Part shown: positions 1 through 13,350 of the stretch, one piece after another
How the letters are laid out: every line of letters starts with the position of its first letter
Numbering within the stretch: position 1 is the stretch's first letter
Source of the DNA: Kuschelorhynchus macadamiae
Lineage: Eukaryota; Arthropoda; Insecta; Coleoptera; Curculionidae
Length of the DNA: 64,000 nt
Assembly (NCBI GenBank): GCA_030620095.1
Contig: JAUTXW010000588.1
Coordinates: forward strand, 486,501 to 550,500
Reading direction: 5' to 3'
The notes under the pieces: generated by a model
Told to the model about the DNA's origin: nothing
The model's input: the letters and a program-made list of their open reading frames with translations, nothing else
Databases searched by the model: none
Program-made: the position numbers and the translations under genes

Positions 1-3000
1 CGTTTACTATATTAAAGAGGTTGACTATCCGATCTATAATCTTCAAAGAGTTCTTTGAATAGATAATAGAAATATATACTTATTTTAGAACACTTAAACG
101 TACAGTTGCGGTAATTAAAATCTGCACAGCACTATGTCAAATTTTCTACGTCTGATTTATTTAAATATTACTTTCCTATCTTTAACACATGTACTTTAAT
201 AATTGCAAATATAAAATGTCAATATACAAAAGTGAATTTGTCATTTTATTCATATTATTTAAAAGTACAGTTAAGAAAAGCAAAACATTATGTTACTTTA
301 AAAAGGTTAGTCAAGATAAAGGTTAGCTGCAAGCATACAAAATGTATTAAATGAGGGGAACTAGCAGGATAAAACAAATTACAAGGAGAGCACAAGATTG
401 TCGGAATAGGAATATTTTTGAAAATAGAATATTTTTGAACCTTCGTACACAAAAAATGTTTAATATTTTTTTGGCGTATTAAGCGTTCATACTCCCTGTG
501 TTTCACTTTGGATTTTGGAGTACTCTCTATTGCCACATAAAAATATCATTTAAAACTCGTTTCTTTTGGTATGAGTTAAACAACAAACTAAATAATAATC
601 CTCACGCTCCCAAAAGGTTTGAATCCCCTTACCTTTACTAAAAAGGTAAAAGCCTGGTTTCCCAAATCTCACAAAAATTACATATAATGTCAAAAATGGT
701 GTTCAAATTTTAATTGCCGCAACTGTACTAGTATTATAAATAAGTTAAATTTGGTGAAATCGATACTAAATACATTTCTTAAAAGGAAATTTAAACATTA
801 TTAAATTAATACGTAGGCTATGGAAAAAAAACATCAATTTTGTATAGTGTCAAACAAATGATTTAATGTGTAAGGCAAAATATTTTTAACATTTTGGCTG
901 TCTCCAACGTTATTTTAACTAACTAACAATTCTATTTACTGTGCCAAGAATATCTAATATTATAATACAATCCACAATATAATAATTGTAAAAAGTATTT
1001 TTTTCTAAAATATTATGGTACATATTTGAGGTCCGAAATTGGCGATATTTGAAATCATTTCCGGCAGTGCCACGGTAGAGAGAGCCCCGGTGCTGTTGTT
1101 AAACACACCTCGTTTGTGAGTTTTTTCTGTTGATTTCCTTGTTTTTATTTATGAAGACCATGAACGAATTTTTTTCTTTGATGAAGAATGTGTTTCGTTG
1201 TTTGCTTCGTGATGTGATGTGATTAAAACTATTCTTTGTCTATATATTATGTATATTAATAAGGTTTTGGTTAATTTTGGATAGTTATCTAAAAAATATA
1301 ATCATGCGGAAGAAGGAATTTAGGTGACATATTAAGCAAATGGGGGTTAGCTGGTTTACTAACTGTATGTAAAGGTAAGCTTTTTGTATCTTATTAAAAA
1401 TACCATTTTATGTAATTTTGGAGCTAAAATTGAACAAATAAACAATATATTAAGGTTATGTTATTAATTTAAATTATATTTTAAATTTTAATTTTCTGGG
1501 TATTTAGCCAGGATTCGTTAGTTATCGAGTTATTTATAAAAAAATACAGAGAAATAGTCTGGGGATAACAATGGTGCTAGAAGAAGATAGAATATGTTTT
1601 ATTTTATCTCTACATTTTGTGTAGTGAAAATACTTTTCACTAACCTAAACTAACCTAAATTTGTTTGCCCAAAAGAATAATTAGAATTATTTTGTCACTA
1701 AAGGCTTAAAAAGTTCTAGAAGATGAAAAAAGAAAGTGTATTCGGTTCCCCGATAACTTTAAATTTTATACAGTTATTCAAGGCCAAAATGTGGGGCAAA
1801 ATCACCATTGAAAAGAGGGATGGATATGTTTTTCGTCACACTTGCTCAGAAAGTTCACTTTTAGACCACAAAGTAGCAGAGCCAAAGTTGCCCTTTCCAA
1901 ACGACCCGTACTTTTCTTTTCTAGGGAGGAAAAAGAACAATGTAGATATATTACTTATAAGTGTATAGTGTATATCTGAGTGGCGTTAATGTCGAAGTTG
2001 TATTTCAATATAACCATAACCAAGAAATGAAATAATTCATTATTTTTATGTGTAAGAAAATATTTTCTGTTTTTGATATGAAGATTGTCTTGGAAAGTGC
2101 AGCAGAGTTACGAGACAGGTATTATATAAATTGTCAATATTTTTGGACTTGAATTTTAATTTCCTACAACACTGAACTTCCGGTTAATAAAATTATCTTA
2201 AAAATACAAGATACGTTTTTTACATATTTTAAATTAATGCCTATTCAGTCGTTTTCAAAGGAATACATTTCGAAAGAAATTCAGTAATTTTCGTAAAAAT
2301 AGTAAAAAAAATCAACTTTCACCCAGACACCTTAAATCTGTTACGTGAACATAAAACTTTTTTAATAAACGAAACTTTTTCAATTAGAATTTTCCGGAAT
2401 ACAGTCAAGTTTGCCTACATTATTTTTTGCTTAATTTAAAGTAAATTTCTAATACAATAATAAAAAAAATCCCATACGGTGCTAAAGGTAGCAAGGTAAT
2501 CATTGCGTATAGTCAATTAAATATGTACTGAAAATTGATAACATGGACTTTCTTGCATGTTTTGTGTATTGCTTCCGCAATAATTTAAAGATCTTAGATA
2601 ATGCGTTTCTCAAAAAAAAACCTCTTTGATAAAGGGTAAACTCAATAACTACAAAAAGTTTACGATCAACCAACTTCTTTATGAATCGCATGGGTACAGA
2701 CAATGATCTTACAGCAAAAGTCAATTGTACTGATAAAAAATATAACATATTACCCATTAAATTATAATTCACCTCAGTATTATAGTTGGTTTATTTAGGG
2801 CTGGTATTTACATCTCCGTATAATGTTATTCGATGGATATTTTCCATGGTTACAATTGCTCCAACAATCGTTTCCACGGTAAATATTTGAAGAATAAAGT
2901 TATTTGGGGGTGAAAATACTGACCCTTAATATGGGGTATTATTCTGATTTTATAAAGGGCGCCTCATAGATGTACAGTCAGTCTCTCAGATGCAAGAAGG

Positions 3001-3873
3001 CGCAGCAAAAAATATGCTAGTTTGTGTTATGAAATTTTTGGCTACTTAAGAATAATAATTTCAATTAATTTTTTGTCCCCTAGATATTTATTAAAAAAGG
3101 TCAGTTTCAAAAACTGAGATGTTTCCGATAAAATTCACTTTTTTTGAGACACTGAGATATATACTCGAAATTAAGTTTATTTAATCTGTTAGATACAATT
3201 TGGGATATTTTAAAAATCTTACATAGAATATGGCTGTTTTTTTACAGAAAATGACCTGAATTTGGATTCTAATTTTTCTTTTCACATATTTTTTTTACAT
3301 ACATAGAGGAATTCTGATTGTTAGGTAAGTCGATTGTATCCATGTAATATAGTGTATTATTGCTGCATTTTATAGATGGTCTTGTTAAAATTTTGAAAAA
3401 TTCTTACTTTTTATGAAACTATCGGCCCGGCGAATCTGGCCCTTTACTACAGACACCTCAAGCCATTACACGAGTCATCCAAACGTTAAACAAATTAATT
3501 AATACATAGCTTTTTTCGCCTTCTAAGTTTAAGACTGAACATCTCAGGGGGGGGCAGCATTAGATCCACTTACGAGATAGGTAAAGGGTCATGACTTCCC
3601 GTTGAAGAATGTTAAAATTATGAACATCACAAAAAAATAACACGTTTAAACGTAATACAGGCAAAATGATTCATGTATATTAATTAAGTAGACACATTTA
3701 ATCTTAAGATCAGAAATCCCTAAAAAATATACACGGTTGTTTACTATATCAGGTGTCAATGTGAAAACGAACAGCATTTATTATTTCTTTAACTGATGAC
3801 ACTATGACAATTTGGTGAAACACCTCGATTTACATATCAAGGAGGACAACCATTAATGAATTTATTATTGTGT
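1..3873. other. AT-rich stretch without recognised gene
   Basis: No gene, RNA or mobile-element protein is recognised. A somewhat GC-richer patch lies at about 1021-1130, and an 81-codon open frame runs at 1723-1968 (plus); its product resembles no family I know and it has no visible splice context, so it is not called a gene. Short runs of eight or nine G occur near 3547. The stretch is best read as intergenic or intronic DNA. Confidence 0.5.
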
Positions 3874-3909
3874 TACATTCAACCCCCCTGTCCCTAAAAT
3901 TTTAAATAG
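3874..3909 (+). repeat. Left terminal inverted repeat of the 3.9-5.3 kb mariner-like element
   Basis: Begins at the TA at 3874-3875, then CATTCAACCCCCCTGTCCC and TAAAATTTTAAAT. It pairs with 5287-5333 on the other strand, and is shorter than that copy by an internal gap of about 16 bases. Confidence 0.7.
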
Positions 3910-3944
3910 CCCCCCACTTATTTCGCATTTTTTGAAATCCTTAA

Positions 3945-4950
3945 TATTACTTTATGAATTGATGAAAATGCTTTTGGTTGTTTTGAAAGCACAAGTATAG
4001 CCGATATTCAAGTTGTTCGCGGACTTTTTGAAGTATATCTGGTGAAATAACCCTACACTCCCGTACAATCCTTTGTTGGAGTTGTTCAAATGAGTCTGGT
4101 TGGATTTTGAATACAACGGATTTCAAATGACCCGATATAAAGAAATCAAACGGGGTCAGACGTGGTGACCTAAATAGTCATTCAATGGGTCTTCTCCTGC
4201 CAATCCACTGCTCCGGCTGATTATCCAACCACTGTCTTACTGGACCTACACAATGAGGAGGTGATACGTCTTGCTGAAAGTGCAGCAAATGTTCATCCCT
4301 TTGATTTCCCACCTCATGGATTATACGAGGCTTTATTTTCTCTCTAACTAACTAACGCTCTATCTTCTATCTAACATTTCCGCATAAATTTTACCATTTA
4401 AATTTTCATCTATGAACAGAGCACCATTGATAATATCGCCTAATATGCCCGCCCAAATACTTTTTTTTGAGGATATCGTGTACGCCCCACTCTAATAATG
4501 TGAGGATTGATGAAGTCGCTTCAATAACGGCAGTTTTGTTTGTCCACCTTGTCATTTAAGTAGAAAGTACGTTCATCACTGAAACAGATATTTTTCATCA
4601 ACTGGAGGTAAGCAATAATCCTGTTGGTCAAAATTTCGTAAAACTCAATACGTCTGTCCGGGTCATCATCCTCTAATTCTTGAGCAATTTGTAAGTTGTA
4701 TGGGTGAAATTTGTGAAGCTTCAATACTTTTCTGACTGATTCATGTGACAGACATAAAGGGAGGTATAACAAATTTGGCCAAGAACTTCAATCCGAGCGG
4801 CTTTATTGAGCAATCTTGGTTCACTCCTCTTCTTATTGCAAACAGACCCAGTTTCTTCAAATTTAGCTACTAGCTCTCGGATGTACTTGTGCCTAACATC
4901 TCTTCCTGGATGTTAAATGTGACCGCCGTTCTTGCGAATTTCCGTTCCAT
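3945..4950 (-). pseudogene. Mariner-like transposase, broken
   Basis: Reading leftwards, the pieces follow the family order. First comes a helix-turn-helix-type N-terminus ending in FEETGSVCNKK (about 4850). Next is KVLKLHKFHPYNLQ with QELEDDDPDRRIEF (about 4650-4740). The first catalytic aspartate lies in FSDERTFYLN (about 4570), the second in HFQQDVSPPH (about 4285). A QWIGRR block is followed by SPRLTPFDFF (about 4155), where the family has SPDLTPLDF. The third catalytic acid is therefore replaced by arginine. There are several frame changes and in-frame stops, for example after DKQNCRY near 4521. In life it would excise and insert the element at TA. Family placement is firm; the exact subfamily (DD34D, DD37D or other) is not. 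Confidence 0.85.
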
Positions 4951-5286
4951 AATTTTTCCATACTGTAAACCGTTTTAAGAAACGGGTACAACATGAACAA
5001 CAAATAACTACTATATTTTCACTAATCGAAACAGCACATCAAATGACTAATTGAATACGTGACAAATTCGAACTGCACATATCACTTCTAAATAATATCA
5101 GAAATAAAAATGTAAATAAAGGAAATAATTTTGATTATAGCTTTCCAATAAATATTTTTAAATGAATGGCTGTGACGGTACAGTGAACGCAACACCATTA
5201 CAACTTGCATTAGGTTAACTATTTTAATTTTGACCAAAAAACAATTTAAAAAAGATTTAACTTATCTAGAAATTAATTTTAAATTT

Positions 5287-5333
5287 GAAATTTTAGGGAT
5301 AGTTGCCCTGGGGGTCAGAGGGTTGAAGTTGTA
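5287..5333 (-). repeat. Right terminal inverted repeat of the 3.9-5.3 kb mariner-like element
   Basis: Read on the minus strand it starts TACAACTTCAACCCTCTGAC and ends CTATCCCTAAAATTTCAAA, matching the left repeat apart from one gap. It lies outside the transposase pseudogene, as expected for the transposase-binding end. Confidence 0.7.
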
Positions 5334-5433
5334 CAATTTGACGTATTTTATATTTATTTACATACTTAAACAGAAAAAAACTACAAAAAGGAAAACATGA
5401 AATGCGTCGAGTAGATTTGTACCTAATAATACT

Positions 5434-5975
5434 TTAATTAGTAAAGAGGATAGGTAAAAAGAAAAGTATACTGGGGCACAGGCTTCTCACTCCGGGTCCA
5501 TCGAGGCATTTTAAAATTACAAAAAAAGACTGGGTAGACCGGATAAGTAAAGGTTCAGAAGACAAAGGATGAATTTTGGAATTAGAGAAAAGGATATATT
5601 TATTGATACAGCTTGATACCAATTTTGTTGAAGTAGAAATATATGTATTTCAATATTTTAATATTATTTGATCTTAAAATTTCGGGAAGCCATAAAGGTG
5701 CAGAGAAACCATTATTGATAAAAATGTTTGATATTTCTATGAAATAACTGTTATACTGTTTACAGTTAAATAAAATGGCTGACATCGCCATATTCTTTAC
5801 GTGTTGGACAGTTAACGTGATTTAATTTCAGTCGACTTATGCAAGATCTAATTGTTCGAGTAGTATTTGGACCTTGAAACCAATGTCTATGCGGAATACC
5901 ATTATTTATTAGGCTGTAGTGAGTATTAGTATGAAGACTATACTCCTGCCATTTTCCACTCCACTGCATGAACAT
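5434..5975 (-). pseudogene. C-terminal end of a non-LTR retrotransposon ORF2
   Basis: On the minus strand, a segment at about 5975-5770 contains GPNTTRTIRSCISRLKLNH and then EYGDVSHFI. This resembles the part after RNase H in jockey/I-type LINEs, where SRLRxGH is followed by a CECG...HI motif; the cysteines are mostly lost here. A second frame (5791-5600) gives FIEISNIFINNGFSAPLWLP and NNIKILKYIYFYFNKIGIKL, the usual last helix of such proteins. A frameshift near 5770 joins them. About 170 bases of probable 3' UTR follow. Upstream reverse transcriptase is missing, so this is a 5'-truncated copy. Confidence 0.6.
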
Positions 5976-6301
5976 TTTGTTACGAAAAAAGTATTCACTT
6001 GTGATTAAAGTTGTATCATTTACGCTATTTTCGATATTACAAGACTATTCAATGTGGTTTTTTCAAATTTACAGCCTATTTAATAATTGTATAAATGAAT
6101 TCTCTTATGTAGTATTGTACGTCTCACTCTAACTTACAGCAAGGTTTTAAGAAAAAGGTCCCAAATCTCAAATATTTACAATAAGCAGGAAGAACCCATT
6201 TGATGGACACATAATATACAGATTTTTCTAGCTCTTACTATAAAGGCTCCTGTACGTGGTAAACATATACAAAGTGCTCCAAAACTACAGGAAAAACTCC
6301 A

Positions 6302-6302
<1 letters not shown>

Positions 6303-6342
<40 letters not shown>

Positions 6343-6347
6343 TATAA
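6303..6347. repeat. Short (TA)n microsatellite
   Basis: About 45 bp of TA dinucleotides with one C interruption near 6337. It lies between unrecognised sequence and the module repeated at 6471 and 9329. Confidence 0.95.
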
Positions 6348-6470
6348 GAAAAGTAGGTATTTTTATGATCAGTTACATAAGTAAAAAACATAGTGGGTGT
6401 TCTATTTAAAAAAAATCGACTTTTTTCACTTTCAAAAGGTGCAAGATTGATTTCGTAGTATGTCCACCCT

Positions 6471-6878
<408 letters not shown>

Positions 6879-7389
6879 GAGGCCATGGAATGGATATTAT
6901 TTCTATTTCCGTAACTATAGTCTTAATTTTATTCTATATTTATGTTGCTAAATTTTAAATTTAAAACCATTATCGAAAATTAATATTAAAACCAAACTTC
7001 TTGCGTAACATAGCTATCAACATAAACAACCTATAACAACAGATTAGATGGAAAGCAAGTCTACACGAATATGTTCCGGAAGATTATTAATTCAATTCAA
7101 ATAGTGGTCAAACAACAAGGCGTTTTTTTGTTTTATCAAATGTTTTTTTGTCTCAGAATAGTAGTGAGTATTTTTTTGTTATGTATTCCCGCAGTGGAAA
7201 ATATCGCCTCATATCAAGGGAGTGCGATGAAATTTTAAGAAAGGGAAGCAATTTTTAGAAACTTACCTATTTGTAATGTAATTCGATTCTTCGATCATTT
7301 TTTGCAAATTCGTCAATGACGTCATCATAAAAACGTCGATGCTCCGACATATTTTGGAGAAGTTTATTTTCAATGGACAACAGCGATGT

Positions 7390-9232
7390 ATACGAAAGTC
7401 TACTGCCCCGTTGAATTTCTCACGAAATTTTTTATACGTTTAAGTGTTGAAAAATTGCGTTCTACTGATGAACTTGTGGCAGGTATTGTCAATAATAATT
7501 CACACAATTTCGACACTTCGGTGTAGGCATCTTCCAGCTCCTTGTCTTTTAAAAATTGCATTAGTTCCTTAGCGTTATTTTTTGCGTTAATGTCATCAGT
7601 TTCGTAAATCACTTTTAGTTCAGATCGCAGTAACACTCGGTCGATGAACTGGCCATAATGAAGAAGAACAGATTTAAATGCATCTTCTGGAAAAGTTTGT
7701 CCTTTAAATGCATCAAAATTGCAGAGCTCGAGGAATTTAAAATCATTTAAACCGTTAAATCTATAGTTTATTTGAGGCGTCTGTATGATGTTTGAACATC
7801 TCCCACCTTGTCTGTTCGAAGACGCTTGGTTTGTGGCTCTACATTTAACGTCATCGTCTTCTCCCAAACTAGGTCAAAGTCATCTCTTTTTTGGCTTAAC
7901 ATGGACTTAAAATCATCCACTTTTTTTAGGCAAAAAGCAATATCATTTGTTTTTGTTTGTAATATATTAAAAACATTGTCCGAGAATGGAAATATTTCTG
8001 AAAATATGTTCAACAAATAATTAAAATTGAAATCTCGTTTCCGACAGTCCAAAAAAACCCCTCGAACTATTTATTGCTTCTGAGTACCACGTTTCATTAT
8101 TTTCTATTATATTCTCAAATAGTTCGATCAGTGATTCACGATTTTCAGATACTGTTAACACAAGTCTTCCATTATAGTTCTACCTAGTAGGAGCTACTTT
8201 GGGCAATCGTTTGTGGACAATGGAGTCCAAAGCTTGTGTACGTTTTGTTGACTTAGAAAAAAAAAGCAGCCATGCCACTTAAAGTAACGAAAAATACCTT
8301 ACACTCTTTAATGTGATTGATGGACAATGGACAAACACAGCACTTGGGAAAGTTTCTCGAACTTTAGCTTGCAGACCCCCTAATTGTCCTGCCATTACTG
8401 CAGCTCCATCATAGCTTTGAGCAACTAATTTTTTCTCTCCATTAATTTCTTTAGTAACGTTATAAACTAAGGTATATAATGCATCTGCTGTACGATTTTC
8501 GGACACATTCTTAAAACCTAAAAATCGCTCTTGAATACTTCCGTCTATTTTAACGTAGCGTATTACTATAGATAATTGGCTAAAATTAGTGATATCATTT
8601 GTTTCGTCCAGAACAATAGGAATGAACCGCGCCTCGCCAATCTCCCGCTTAATTCTTTTTAGAATAATGGTTGCAACAGCGCAAATTAAATCATTCTGGA
8701 TTCGATTCGACGTTCCGCGAAAAACGCTAGACTGCTTTAAATGATTTTTTAAGCAATCATCATATTTGGCCATTAAACTAAGTAAATCTTGAAAATTTCC
8801 TCTATTTGAAGAAACCCTTGTTTCGTCATGACCTCTAAATCCCAATTCGTGCTGTCCGAGAAAACAAACAACATCGATAAGTCTTCTTAATATTTGCCTA
8901 TTTTTATCGACTAGTTTATTGTGTTGGCGGTGACTAATTTCCAAATGTTTATTAAAGGCGTGTTCAATTCTGGTTTTGCCGAAGATTTTTTCTTTTACGA
9001 CGGCCTGCAAATGCGCTTTGGACATACTGTGTCTTTTTACAGCTTTAAGGAAATTGTTTAAATCGGAAAAACCAGTTTTATTCCAGAGACTTTTTTCATT
9101 TTCAAAAAATAAACATGGCCAACAAAATAATTTACTTATATTTTCACACCCTGTTAGCCATTTAAATTATTCGTATTGTTTTTCCGGATAAAAATGTCTA
9201 ATACAGTTTTTCATTTTTGTGGTTAAATTTTT
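7390..9232 (-). pseudogene. hAT-superfamily transposase (ZMYM1-like, DUF4371 type), broken
   Basis: Read leftwards. A TTF-type zinc-finger region (about 9170-9025) contains GCENISKLFCWPCLFFENEK, with an in-frame stop just before it near 9175. A long open frame (9025-8279) holds the catalytic region: IVLDETNDITNFSQLSIVIR, SIQERFLGF and SYDGAAVMAG, all typical of the DUF4371/ZMYM1-like group. Frames then break. At 7867-7400 the C-terminal dimerisation motif appears as LLTIPATSSSVERNFSTLKR. hAT transposases move DNA by hairpin-forming excision; this copy has stops and frameshifts and cannot. Clear terminal repeats were not located. The copy lies between the two direct modules at 6471 and 9329. 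Confidence 0.85.
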
Positions 9233-9328
9233 CATAGGCGGTTTTGCCCTTCCTTTGGAAATTATTTGAAGCTTATCAGCGAAGTTTAATGTTGAAAATC
9301 TTTTTATTATTAAGACACACACTCATAG

Positions 9329-9526
9329 GTGTGAACAAATATTTTGTATTCCGTATATGCATAGATGTTTTTTAAATTGGAAATTACCACGCAAATGCCC
9401 AATTTTAGATTTGTTGTTTTTTTATAGTGATTTGAAAAATAGCTCCAGTTAAAATCACACATAACCTTAATTATCTCGGAAACTACACAGAAATTGACTA
9501 TAGTTTAAATTGGAAACTTATGTTTA
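9329..9526 (+). repeat. ~200 bp module, copy 2 of a direct pair
   Basis: Partner of 6471-6674. This copy continues past the shared part into TTATTTTTGACAAGG and reaches GGGACACCCTGTAT (about 9566-9579). Termini of that kind also occur at 48474-49503, which suggests the module is part of a MITE ending in CACCCTGTAT. Confidence 0.8.
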
Positions 9527-9579
9527 TTTTTGACAAGGAATCGTCCCAGCAAAATTGGGACACCCTGTATGCATGGAAA

Positions 9580-10929
9580 CATTATATTTTAAGAGAACTT
9601 CAGTTTAAAGAAACTTTTGCATAAAACCATTTTGCGTGTGGTACTTTTATGTGGAACATAGTGTACTTATAATTAGGTAGGTATTAGTTTTATACCGACT
9701 TGTAACTTATATAATACCAAATACCAATACCCAAAAAAACTGGCGGAAATTTGAACGGAATCGGTTATACTAATAAATTTCATATTTATATTGCTATTGT
9801 GATCTGCTTCCTTATAGTCCTTGGTAAAGTATCAACAAAGATACAAAACGTCGCGCGACGCTTGTATCTGTTTTAAACTTATTAAACGACTTTGCTAAAA
9901 TTATCGCGTAACAACGAAAACAAAACATTAAGTTTTCATTCAAGCATCTTAACGTGGGCTATAAAGGGTTAATTTTAATGATGATATCTAATTTTAGAAA
10001 ATTAACGACTTCCGGACGTTGACTAATCAATCATTTCATTAATAATTCGTCTTCAAGATTTGGCTCATAAAGACACCAATTCAATTTACAAGGGCGGATG
10101 TGGGCCCTAATTTCTCTAATTACGTCTATCTATTTTACATATCCAGCTCATCACCTAATTGACTTTAATATACTGTCACACATTAGGAAAACCGTATGAG
10201 TTATTACAGAGTAATATTTAATCTTCGTAACTATTCCTCCTTGCTGATAAAAAATAATTACTGAAGACTGAAGACAATCTAAATATGTATATTTCGTACC
10301 CATTCTATTTTGTTCTTCTTAATTCTACGATGGTCTGTTAAATTAAATTAAATATATTGGCGACCTCAAGCATGGTTTCTTGTGCAGTGAAGATCCCTGA
10401 AGATACCTCGGCAGACAGCGGACGAAACATAGGAAAGTAATTCCAATTTAATTCGGTCCAAACCCAAAAACCATGATTCTCAAACTTTTAAAAGTTTTCA
10501 TACTATGTCAAGGTTCATATTATTGAGTAGATCACTCTTGATCTAAGGCCGGATCTTATTAAGAATTGATGCATTATTATCCGCGCTGTTCAAGGTATTA
10601 TCAGCATTCTGTGCCACATTCATATGTGCGTGCGTTGCATGAGGTTTCCGTTCAGCTAAACTTTAGTTAAATGTTTCGTTGCTAGTCTAAAATCAATCGA
10701 CATATTTAAGCATTTACACAAAATCAAATAATAATTAGACTAAACATCGGTAAATTTCCTTTACCCGGAACTTCTCTCGTTATGAACCCTTCCTTTTATT
10801 ACAAATAGTGAAGTGTGACTCAATTTAGTTCAGTACATAGTCATTTAATAACAAATAATAATAAATACTCTCTTTTTAAATATTTTTATTGGGCACCATT
10901 TTGATCCATCATACTGCCACACTTGATTT
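9580..10929. other. AT-rich stretch without recognised gene
   Basis: No protein family, RNA gene or clear element boundary is seen. Only short open frames are present. The repeat field beginning near 10930 follows. Confidence 0.5.
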
Positions 10930-12935
10930 TTGGCCAAAATTTAAAACAAATTCAATAAGTATTTTTTACACGGACACACCGCCATTTTGTTACGTCATGT
11001 TGAATTCGTACCAGTTTATCCCTTTATCACATTGAATTGAATAAGATTTTTTTGCGTTGATTTTTAAACATAATTGGCCGACATTTTGTTCCGCCATCTT
11101 GAATTCGTACCACAACTTTACAAGTTTATCTCTATATCATACTTAATGCTTGCATACATTTTGAAATTAATCTCATGAGTATTTTCTTCAGGCCGATTTT
11201 TTAAATATTGTATTAGGCAGCCATTTTGTTTTATCATCTTATAATCACGTAACACTTGCTTTTTGTGCAAAATTTGAGGAAATTGGATGAGTTTTTTTAC
11301 TAATACATTTTTTACCGATTCTCTGGGCAGCCATCTTGTTTGATATACTCGATTTTAGCAAAATATTACCTGGTCATCCCCATGACCCTTCATTTTTGAC
11401 TAAAATTTGAAGTCGCTCTGATGAATGTTTTTAAGCTATGTCGCGAACTGACAAACAGACCGACGGAATTGATAAAAATATTTTTTGGCATCTAAGGCCG
11501 CTAAAACCAGAAAATATTTACCTTAGAGGGTAATTTTTTACACGATTTCCGTCATCTTGAATTGATACCAAGTTTTCCTAGTTCTTCTCTACTTCACAAT
11601 TAGTTATAGCACACAATTTGAAATCAGTCCATTAAGTAGTTTTTTCAGGTTGAATTTTTAAATATTTTATTAAGCCGCCATTTTGTTTTGACATTTTTGA
11701 TTTCAACGAGACTAGGTCATTCCCATATGACCCTTCATTTTTGACCATAATTTGAAGTCAATCGGGTAAGTACTTTTTAGCTATGCCGCGTACAGACGGA
11801 CAGACAGACAGACCGATAGAACTGAGAAAACGGCATCTAGGTAACCTGAAACGTAAATATTTGAAAAAGTTTCGGAGGGTAATCTTTTCACGATTTTAAT
11901 ACTTCTCTTGTACGAGGGAAGTAAAAATTATTTGGCCGCCATTTTGTTCTGCGATCTTGAATTCATACCAGAACCAGTTTATCTCTGTATCACACTATTC
12001 ACACTTAATACTTGCACAAAATTTGAAATTAATCTAATACGTAGTTTTTTCAGACATACATAGTCATTTAATAGCAAATAATAATCATTTAAATGTTAGC
12101 AGTTCATTCCTAGGTTACATTTGATTTTTGTGCAAAATTTGAGGAAATTAGATAATTAGTTTTTAGTATTAATTTTTTTAACGCTTCACTAGGCCGCCAT
12201 ATTGTTTTACCAAAATATTACTCATATGACCTTTAATTTTTGACTAAAATTGGAAGTCGATCTGATAAGTAGTTTTTAGGCTATGCCGCGAACTGACAGA
12301 TAGGCAGACAAACTGACAGGCGGATCGGAGGAATTGATAAAACATATTTTTTGGCATCTAGTGACGTTAAAACCTGAAAATATGTAAAACCTGAGAGGGT
12401 AATTTTTTCACAATTATAAATATTTTATTTGGCCACCATTTTGTTCCGCCATCTTGAATTAGTACTACAATTTTACTAGTTCTTCTCTATACCACAATTA
12501 GTTATGTCACACAATCAGTATTTTTAGGCTGAATTTTTAAATATTTTACTAATACTACTATTTTGTTCCGCCATCTTAGATTCATACCAAAATCTTACCA
12601 ATCTAATACTTGATTTTTATGCAAAAGTTTAGAGAAATTGGATAAGTAGTTTTTTAATAATCATTTTTTGTTGACATTTCACTAGGCCGTTATTTTGTTT
12701 TGCCATGTTGGATTTTTATCAAATGTTACCATGTCCATATGACCATTAATTTTTGACCAAAATTTGAAGTGATTCAGTTAAGTAGTTTTTTAGTTATGCC
12801 GCGAACAGACCGACTGACAGACAGACAGACCGACGGAATTGAGAAAACATGTATTTCGGCATCTAGGGACCCTGAAACGTAATTGGGTGATTTTTTCACG
12901 ATTACAATACTTTTACGAGGGAAGTAATATTTTTT
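10930..12935 (+). repeat. Field of degenerate tandem-like repeats
   Basis: Two modules recur with variable spacing. Module 1 reads like GCCGCCATTTTGTTCCGCCA followed by TCTTGAATTCATACC; it is seen near 10980, 11083, 11668, 11938, 12195, 12434, 12553 and 12690. Module 2 reads like GACAGACAGACCGACGGAAT, then GAGAAAACATG and CGGCATCTAGGGACC; it is seen near 11450, 11800, 12300 and 12810. Between them lies a stretch like AAATTTGAAGTCAATCGG followed by AAGTAGTTTTT. Some units end in ACTTTTACGAGGGAAGTAA (about 11920 and 12920). No coding potential is seen. The same family recurs at 23280-23440 and, inverted, at 53300-53860. Confidence 0.8.
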
Positions 12936-12954
12936 CACACTGTGTAATGTAAAT

Positions 12955-13350
12955 TAATTGGTAACCTGGCATTGACCAATTTGGATTTCTTGCCTACGTT
13001 GTTTTTTCGATCAAGGTTTATAATTTTAGTTTTATCGGTATTAAAATTCGTGTCATATACCAAATTGGTAAATCGGAGTCGAGTTTAAGAAAAATATTAT
13101 CGATCTGTTCCTGGCGACTTGCCACAAATGTGACATCATTGGCAAATCTTCAACGTGATGAGCACCATCCATTTATTACATTTCTAAATCAGTTTTTCGA
13201 CACTGATTATTCTCTAGCCTGCGTTGTTTTCTCGATCATTGTTTATGATTTTAATTCTATCGGTATTAACAATCAGGTCCTATATCAAACTGGTAAGTCC
13301 ATATCTATATGAAGATTTTTTTCATTGAATAAAGCATCTACTTTTTCTAA
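12955..13350 (-). pseudogene. Two tandem scraps of an RTE-like reverse transcriptase
   Basis: On the minus strand, 13155-12960 reads RFANDVTFVASRQEQIDNIF, then LVYDTNFNTDKTKIINLDR. This resembles the RT catalytic FADD box followed by the MNxxKTKIMTN segment of RTE-type LINEs, with the second aspartate changed to asparagine. A second, more decayed copy of the later part lies at 13340-13190: LEKVDALFNEKNLHIDM, then DLIVNTDRIKIINNDREN. The two are direct copies about 210 bp apart, visible also at DNA level (TTGTTTTTTCGATCA and TTGTTTTCTCGATCA). The short length makes the clade assignment tentative. Confidence 0.5.

Larger units (their letters stand above)
3874..5333 (-). mobile_element. Degenerate Tc1/mariner-like DNA transposon
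   Basis: About 1.46 kb bounded by TA dinucleotides at 3874-3875 and 5332-5333, the usual target duplication of this superfamily. The ends are inverted repeats: the left one reads TTCAACCCCCCTGTCCCTAAA from about 3878, and the right one gives, on the minus strand, TTCAACCCTCTGACCCC followed by CTATCCCTAAAATTT. The two align with one indel of about 16 bp. A broken transposase reading frame fills the minus strand between them. The element is a cut-and-paste transposon copy that can no longer supply its own transposase. Confidence 0.8.

Noticed and set aside
10930..12935. CRISPR array
   Set aside because: Repeats are long, diverged and irregularly spaced, and the DNA is clearly eukaryotic.
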